Source of the DNA: REEB426 sp964551975 | GTDB taxonomy: Bacteria > Actinomycetota > Actinomycetes > S36-B12 | Length of the DNA stretch: 52,984 nt | NCBI GenBank assembly: GCA_964551975.1 | Contig: CAZKFI010000008.1 | Location: forward strand, 1-52,984 | Reading direction: 5' to 3' | Shown: piece after piece, positions 49,172 through 52,984 of the stretch | How the letters are laid out: every line of letters starts with the position of its first letter | How positions within the stretch are numbered: the first letter of the stretch is position 1 | The notes under the pieces: model-generated | The model's database searches: none | Seen by the model: the letters and a program-made list of their open reading frames with translations, nothing else | What the model was told of the DNA's origin: nothing | Position numbers and translations under genes: made by a program

Positions 49172-50473
49172 GTGTTGACCCTGCGGCGTGTGCATAGGGC
49201 CTGGTGGGTAGCCGGAGTCACGTTCCTGGTACTCATCGCCTCAGCTGCGTTTCGCTCATCTTTTGGCGTCATGCTGGTGCCTTTCGAAGATGAATACGGT
49301 TGGAGCAGGGCAGCCACGAGCCTTGCCGTTTCGGTGAATCTCGTCTTCTACGGGGTTACGGCACCGTTCGCAACTGCTCTCATGGAGCGCTTCGGTGTAC
49401 GACAAATCGTTGCCGGTGCCATGGGCCTTATTGCGCTAGGTACTGGCCTGACCGTCTTCATGACCGCGTCTTGGCAGTTGACAGTGCTGTGGGGGGTCGT
49501 GGTCGGTCTTGGTACCGGGTCCACCGCGCTAGTACTGGGTGCCTTGATCGCTAATCGCTGGTTTGCCAATCGACGTGGCCTGGTGCTGGGCATTCTCGGA
49601 ACCGCCTTCGCCACTGGTCAACTGGTGTTTCTACCCTTGATCTCAAGCACTATTTCCAACAGTGGGTGGCGCACAGCCTCTCTTGGGATCGCCCTGCTGG
49701 CAGCGCTGACCATTCCCTTGGTCCTCCTAGTGATTCGCGATCGGCCCTCCGACTTGGGGCTACGTCCTTACGGCGCAACCGGCCCGATCACGACCCAGGA
49801 GGAGGCACAGAATTCAACCGGGAGTGCCTGGCATGCAGCACAAACCGCGCTCACTGTCCTGCGTCAGGCGTCAAGAACCTCAACCTTTTGGCTACTTGCC
49901 GGCACATTCTTTATTTGCGGCTGGACCACGAATGGCATCATCAGCACCCATTTCGTCCCGGCAACCCACGATCACGGCATGGGAGCGACCACGGCTGCAG
50001 GCCTGCTCGCCATCGTTGGTGTCTTCGACATCATCGGCACGATTGGGTCGGGATGGCTCACAGACCGCTTCAACCCCCGCATTCTTCTGTGCGTCTACTA
50101 CGGGTTTCGCGGCGTGGCATTGCTTGCGCTGCCAGTGATTCTGGGACCTGATGTTGAGCCGCCCTTGGTCATCGTGATGATCCTGTTTGGGCTTGATTGG
50201 GTTGCGACCGTGCCACCGACGGTGACGCTGTGTCGTCAGGCGTACGGGATCGACAAGGGGGCAGTGGTGTTCGGCTGGGTGTTCGCCGCTCACATGGTGG
50301 GCGCTGCAGCCGCCGCCGCGGTGTCTGGAGCAATGCGAGCTAGCGCAGGCGACTACGTGAGCGCATGGTGGTTGGCTGGAGGTTTGGCACTGGCAGCGGC
50401 GATTGCCGTGCTGATGATTCCGCGGCGAACACATGTACTGTCAGGCATCGTGAAGATCCCTGCGGGTACTTAG
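49172..50473 (+). CDS. MFS transporter (monocarboxylate/oxalate-formate type)
   Basis: The 433-residue protein has about 12 hydrophobic helices. SFGVMLVPFEDEYGWSRA in and after helix 1 and the GLGTGSTALVLGALIANRWFANRRGLVLGIL region are typical of the oxalate:formate antiporter/monocarboxylate porter group; the RWFxxRRG sequence is a family hallmark. RPSDLGLRPYG is the central-loop signature. Probable substrates are small organic acids. GTG start with TAGTGT six bases upstream. It is followed 2 bp later by the YHYH protein gene. Confidence 0.87.
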   Translation: MLTLRRVHRAWWVAGVTFLVLIASAAFRSSFGVMLVPFEDEYGWSRAATSLAVSVNLVFYGVTAPFATALMERFGVRQIVAGAMGLIALGTGLTVFMTASWQLTVLWGVVVGLGTGSTALVLGALIANRWFANRRGLVLGILGTAFATGQLVFLPLISSTISNSGWRTASLGIALLAALTIPLVLLVIRDRPSDLGLRPYGATGPITTQEEAQNSTGSAWHAAQTALTVLRQASRTSTFWLLAGTFFICGWTTNGIISTHFVPATHDHGMGATTAAGLLAIVGVFDIIGTIGSGWLTDRFNPRILLCVYYGFRGVALLALPVILGPDVEPPLVIVMILFGLDWVATVPPTVTLCRQAYGIDKGAVVFGWVFAAHMVGAAAAAAVSGAMRASAGDYVSAWWLAGGLALAAAIAVLMIPRRTHVLSGIVKIPAGT

Positions 50474-50475
50474 AC

Positions 50476-51750
50476 ATGTCTACATCGTTTCTGCGTGTCA
50501 CCTCGGTGCTGGCCATAGCCACGGCCGCAACCCTGATGATGCCTTCGGTAGCTGCCAGAACTGTGGCCGTTGTACCGGCAGCGAAAGCGGGCAAATCATG
50601 CAAGCAGCTGGGACGGGTTCAGGGAGATCTCACCTGCAAGAAAGTCAATGGGCGTTTGAAGTGGGTGAAGACGCCGACGAATGCTTCACCAGTATCAAGT
50701 TTGGAAATCCTCTGCAAAAGTTCGACCTACACCAGCCAGGTCAAGAACCTCCGATGCACCGAGAACTCAATAACTTTTGCGGCCGATGGCCTTCCCGGGG
50801 AATCTCAACCAACCATGATCGGAATTACGGCGACCAATCAGCAGTATCCATCAGTGCACGATTACACATATTCATTTCCGCGAACCCCGATCATCGCATC
50901 CAAGCCAACCGTCCCCGGATCCGGACCGATCGGGGTAGCCGTCAACGGCGTCCCTTTGTTCAGCCCATGGACGCAAGCAGCCTTGTTGCAGCACACGCTT
51001 GATGCCGGGGAACTTGACACCTGTGGTGGTCACGCAGGACGCGGGGATGACTACCACTATCACGTTGCCCCTAGGTGCCTCATTGAGCAGCTGGGCGCTG
51101 AGAAAGTCGAAACGCAGCGATCACCAATTGGCATCGCCAATGACGCGCATCCGATTCTCGCCCTCGGTTGGTTCGATGCAGCCAAGAGCGTTGAGAATCA
51201 GCTCGATCAGTGTCGAGGAATGAAGGATTCTGACGGTAACTACTTCTACAACGTGCAGACCACAAGCAAGTGGGACATCCTCAACTGTTTTACTGGCACT
51301 GTTTTCACGACATCAAAAGATCGCTTCACTCCACGACGTGATTCATCTGGTGCCGAAATTGTTGGTGCAAAGCTCGCTATGACCATCACTGATTCCTATT
51401 CCCGTGCTTTTTCCGGTCAGACCTGCTACGTGATGTCGGGAACACTCAGGAATCAGAATGTCATCCAGACAAATCAATCGGTCGTTAAAGTCTCCGGACC
51501 CGTGTCGATCTACTACTGCAGTCCCCAGTGCTACGCGGAGTTCTTTGAGCCGACTGCTCCCTTCCCGGGCCAGTCGGTCTACCTCGAGAGGTCAACGCAG
51601 AGCTGCCCAGTGGGCTTCAATTCCGATGCGCTTACAACCTTGCCGGCCTACGCGGGTCCGAACATCGGGAAGCGGGGTCCGGCAACTGGCCCTTCAGCAG
51701 CGCAGAAACTCGAGTTACACGAAGACCATGTACCGCACGATCATGGGTGA
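50476..51750 (+). CDS. Secreted YHYH-domain protein
   Basis: About 424 residues from the ATG at 50476. A signal segment (VTSVLAIATAATLMMPSVAA) is followed by a Lys-rich, two-Cys linker (KSCKQLG, LTCKKVNG). The core has PRTPIIASKPTVPGSG, GVAVNGVPLFSPW, CGGHAGRGDDYHYHVAPRCL with the YHYH motif that names the family (often metal-linked), GIANDAHPILALGWFD, and a second Cys-rich domain. The C-terminus is His-rich (HEDHVPHDHG), a further possible metal site. Function is unknown. GC content is visibly lower than in neighbouring genes, e.g. 31 of 60 bases in 50761-50820, which may mean transfer. Confidence 0.88.
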   Translation: MSTSFLRVTSVLAIATAATLMMPSVAARTVAVVPAAKAGKSCKQLGRVQGDLTCKKVNGRLKWVKTPTNASPVSSLEILCKSSTYTSQVKNLRCTENSITFAADGLPGESQPTMIGITATNQQYPSVHDYTYSFPRTPIIASKPTVPGSGPIGVAVNGVPLFSPWTQAALLQHTLDAGELDTCGGHAGRGDDYHYHVAPRCLIEQLGAEKVETQRSPIGIANDAHPILALGWFDAAKSVENQLDQCRGMKDSDGNYFYNVQTTSKWDILNCFTGTVFTTSKDRFTPRRDSSGAEIVGAKLAMTITDSYSRAFSGQTCYVMSGTLRNQNVIQTNQSVVKVSGPVSIYYCSPQCYAEFFEPTAPFPGQSVYLERSTQSCPVGFNSDALTTLPAYAGPNIGKRGPATGPSAAQKLELHEDHVPHDHG

Positions 51751-51756
51751 CACCGA

Positions 51757-51772
51757 GTGGCGCCCAAGCCAC
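51757..51772. terminator. Possible terminator between converging genes
   Basis: GTGGC and GCCAC pair around a 6-nt loop, 7 bases after the YHYH gene stop and before the end of the pentapeptide gene. The stem is short. Confidence 0.35.
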
Positions 51773-51790
51773 GTGTGTCGATCATGTCAA

Positions 51791-52420
51791 TCAGCAGTCG
51801 CGGTTACTCAAGCGTCCATCAGGCAGTCGAGTTTGGCACTGTAGTGAGAAGCCAAGATCACGCCGCAATTTCGCGCTGCCCTGTTCATCGGACTGGATCT
51901 GACTCATGTCTACTCCGCGAAGATTCGTCCTCAGCACACGTGTTCCTGTCCAATACGATCCATAGACCTGGGCGTCGGTGAGATTGGCGCGCGTCAGATT
52001 CGTCTTCACGAGGTAGGCATTGCTGAGCTCGGCACCTGTGAGATTGGCCCGGCTCAGGTTGGCCTCGGTGAAGTTGGCATCAAGAGCGTCGACGTCGGTC
52101 AGATTCGCCCTGACAAAGCGCGCCCTCTCTAGCGTTGCTGCTTGGAGATTCGCACCGGACAACTGGGCGCGCGTGAAATTGGCACCGGTGGCGATGACCT
52201 CAGTCAATCGAGCACCACTGAGATCTGCTCCCATGAAGTTGGCTCCCGTGAGGTCGAGACCAGAGAGATCTCGATTGCGAAGATCCACTCCCGAACAGTC
52301 GGCTCGGGGCCCGGGCTGACAGGTCTCCACCGCCTGAGCGGGGGAGACGAGCGGCACCACGCAGCACACCATGAACCATGATCCAATTAGGACTCGTACG
52401 GTCGGCTTCCGTTCCCTCAT
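51791..52420 (-). CDS. Secreted pentapeptide-repeat protein
   Basis: About 209 residues from the ATG at 52420. A signal segment (VLIGSWFMVCCVVPLVSPAQA) precedes CQPGPRADCSGVDL, then some 20 pentapeptide units of A(D/N)LxG type (LSGLDLTGANFMGADLSGA onwards) that form a right-handed quadrilateral helix, and a Cys-containing tail (LQCQTRLPDG). Most such proteins act as structural or binding modules; a secreted one could be extracellular. CATAAT lies exactly six bases before the ATG. Function is unknown. Confidence 0.88.
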   Translation of the reverse strand: MRERKPTVRVLIGSWFMVCCVVPLVSPAQAVETCQPGPRADCSGVDLRNRDLSGLDLTGANFMGADLSGARLTEVIATGANFTRAQLSGANLQAATLERARFVRANLTDVDALDANFTEANLSRANLTGAELSNAYLVKTNLTRANLTDAQVYGSYWTGTRVLRTNLRGVDMSQIQSDEQGSAKLRRDLGFSLQCQTRLPDGRLSNRDC

Positions 52421-52426
52421 TCTTGG

Positions 52427-52432
52427 ATTATG
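52427..52432 (-). promoter_or_regulatory. -10-like box CATAAT before the pentapeptide-repeat gene
   Basis: Minus-strand CATAAT, six bases, ATG at 52420. The 288 bases to the next feature hold nothing else that I can support. Confidence 0.5.
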
Positions 52433-52708
52433 ACGAACTGTCTGCGCGCCGCTAAGACCATGATCTGTACGACCAGGATCGCTTGGGGGCGTCGCCAAGA
52501 AGGCAGGAGTGGCCGGCCGCACAGTAGTCGTTCGGTTGAGCTACGGCACCTAGTGGTACCGAATGCCCATCAGTAGTAGCCGGATGGTCCATGGTGTGAT
52601 CGCTGCGGGTGTCCGATTCGGAACTAGTTCAACTCATGCTTGTCTTGTTCGACTGAATCTCGGATACTGAGGAGCGGTATGTTTCGGAACCCATCTCAAG
52701 GAGTTGTC

Positions 52709-52843
52709 ATGCCCAAACTAGTTCAGGCGCCCGTCGCATGCGCATCAATTGATCGCTTAGCACTCGGGGTAGACGCCGTACGTGGCGCCGATACGGCTGA
52801 CTGGCAGGTGCAGGGCCTGTGCTTTGCTGAGGAAGCTGGGTAA
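52709..52843 (+). pseudogene. Short gene resembling a truncated WhiB N-terminus
   Basis: An ATG with AAGGAG five bases upstream opens 44 codons. The end, DWQVQGLCFAEEAG, resembles the W-x-x-x-x-x-C first-cysteine region of WhiB proteins, which normally goes on to a DPxxFFP segment and three more cysteines. A TAA stop cuts it there, and no further WhiB sequence follows. It is either a decayed WhiB gene or a small protein with chance likeness; the good ribosome site means it may still be translated. Confidence 0.4.
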
Positions 52844-52927
52844 ACGCATCGTTGAGGTGATCGGGTCACGCATCGTTGTTGCGTTTAGGCGACCTTGCAA
52901 TCCGTCAGCCGAACTCATAAAACCACG

Positions 52928-52984
<57 letters not shown>

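Overview
The window comes from a high-GC actinobacterium, most likely a planktonic aquatic one. The evidence is a WhiB regulator, DUF3039 and DUF3618 proteins, a GTP-dependent PEP carboxykinase, and the order clpS / DUF2017 / mec / cysO / cysM / murI / rph / rdgB, which is the Mycobacterium-Streptomyces arrangement. A xanthorhodopsin/actinorhodopsin-type proton pump points to sunlit water; placement in a freshwater group such as Nanopelagicales is inference. Runs of exactly 100 N (9943-10042) and 10 N (20146-20155) show that this is a draft or metagenome scaffold.

Layout. 1-1.1 kb: the end of a large surface protein (propeller repeats, Gly/Ser linker, 22 octapeptide repeats). 1.3-9.1 kb: tRNA-His, a ThDP 2-oxoacid decarboxylase, a DUF433/DUF5615 toxin-antitoxin pair with a palindromic operator, TesB and aldo/keto reductase, a Gfo/Idh/MocA dehydrogenase, ACC deaminase and a DUF4436 protein. 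9.1-12.7 kb (minus strand): trmB, an S51-like peptidase broken by a gap, AIM24 and an MFS pump. 12.7-18.3 kb: copper ATPase, MalY-type lyase, SGNH hydrolase and a membrane alpha/beta hydrolase. 18.5-23.6 kb: PEP carboxykinase facing ornithine carbamoyltransferase and WhiB, then DUF3039 and an MFS pump. 23.6-31.1 kb: an orphan amino-acid binding lipoprotein, a DUF308 membrane protein, IclR, a D,D-carboxypeptidase, a GH18 enzyme and a class V aminotransferase.

31.1-38.0 kb is the conserved ClpS/CysO/MurI/RNase PH block. Here it is split by a minus-strand rhodopsin gene behind a strong terminator hairpin, and by DUF805 and DUF7144-like membrane genes. 38.9-41.8 kb: tRNA-Leu and a zinc/manganese ABC importer with a readable promoter and overlapping palindrome. 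41.9-46.7 kb: a tight DUF3618 / GroES-like / sulfotransferase / phytoene-desaturase-like run, then HAD and a secreted alpha/beta hydrolase. 46.7-52.9 kb: mainly secreted or membrane proteins (S1 protease, two tail-anchored proteins, MFS, YHYH protein, pentapeptide-repeat protein), a WhiB-like remnant and a partial tRNA-Lys.

A feature running through the window is a TANNNT hexamer placed 5-7 nt before many start codons. It suggests widespread leaderless transcripts and was used here to fix several starts. The most interesting items are the octad-repeat surface protein, the rhodopsin with a glycine at the carotenoid-antenna position inside a housekeeping block, the TA operator, and the repeat-built start region of the serine protease.
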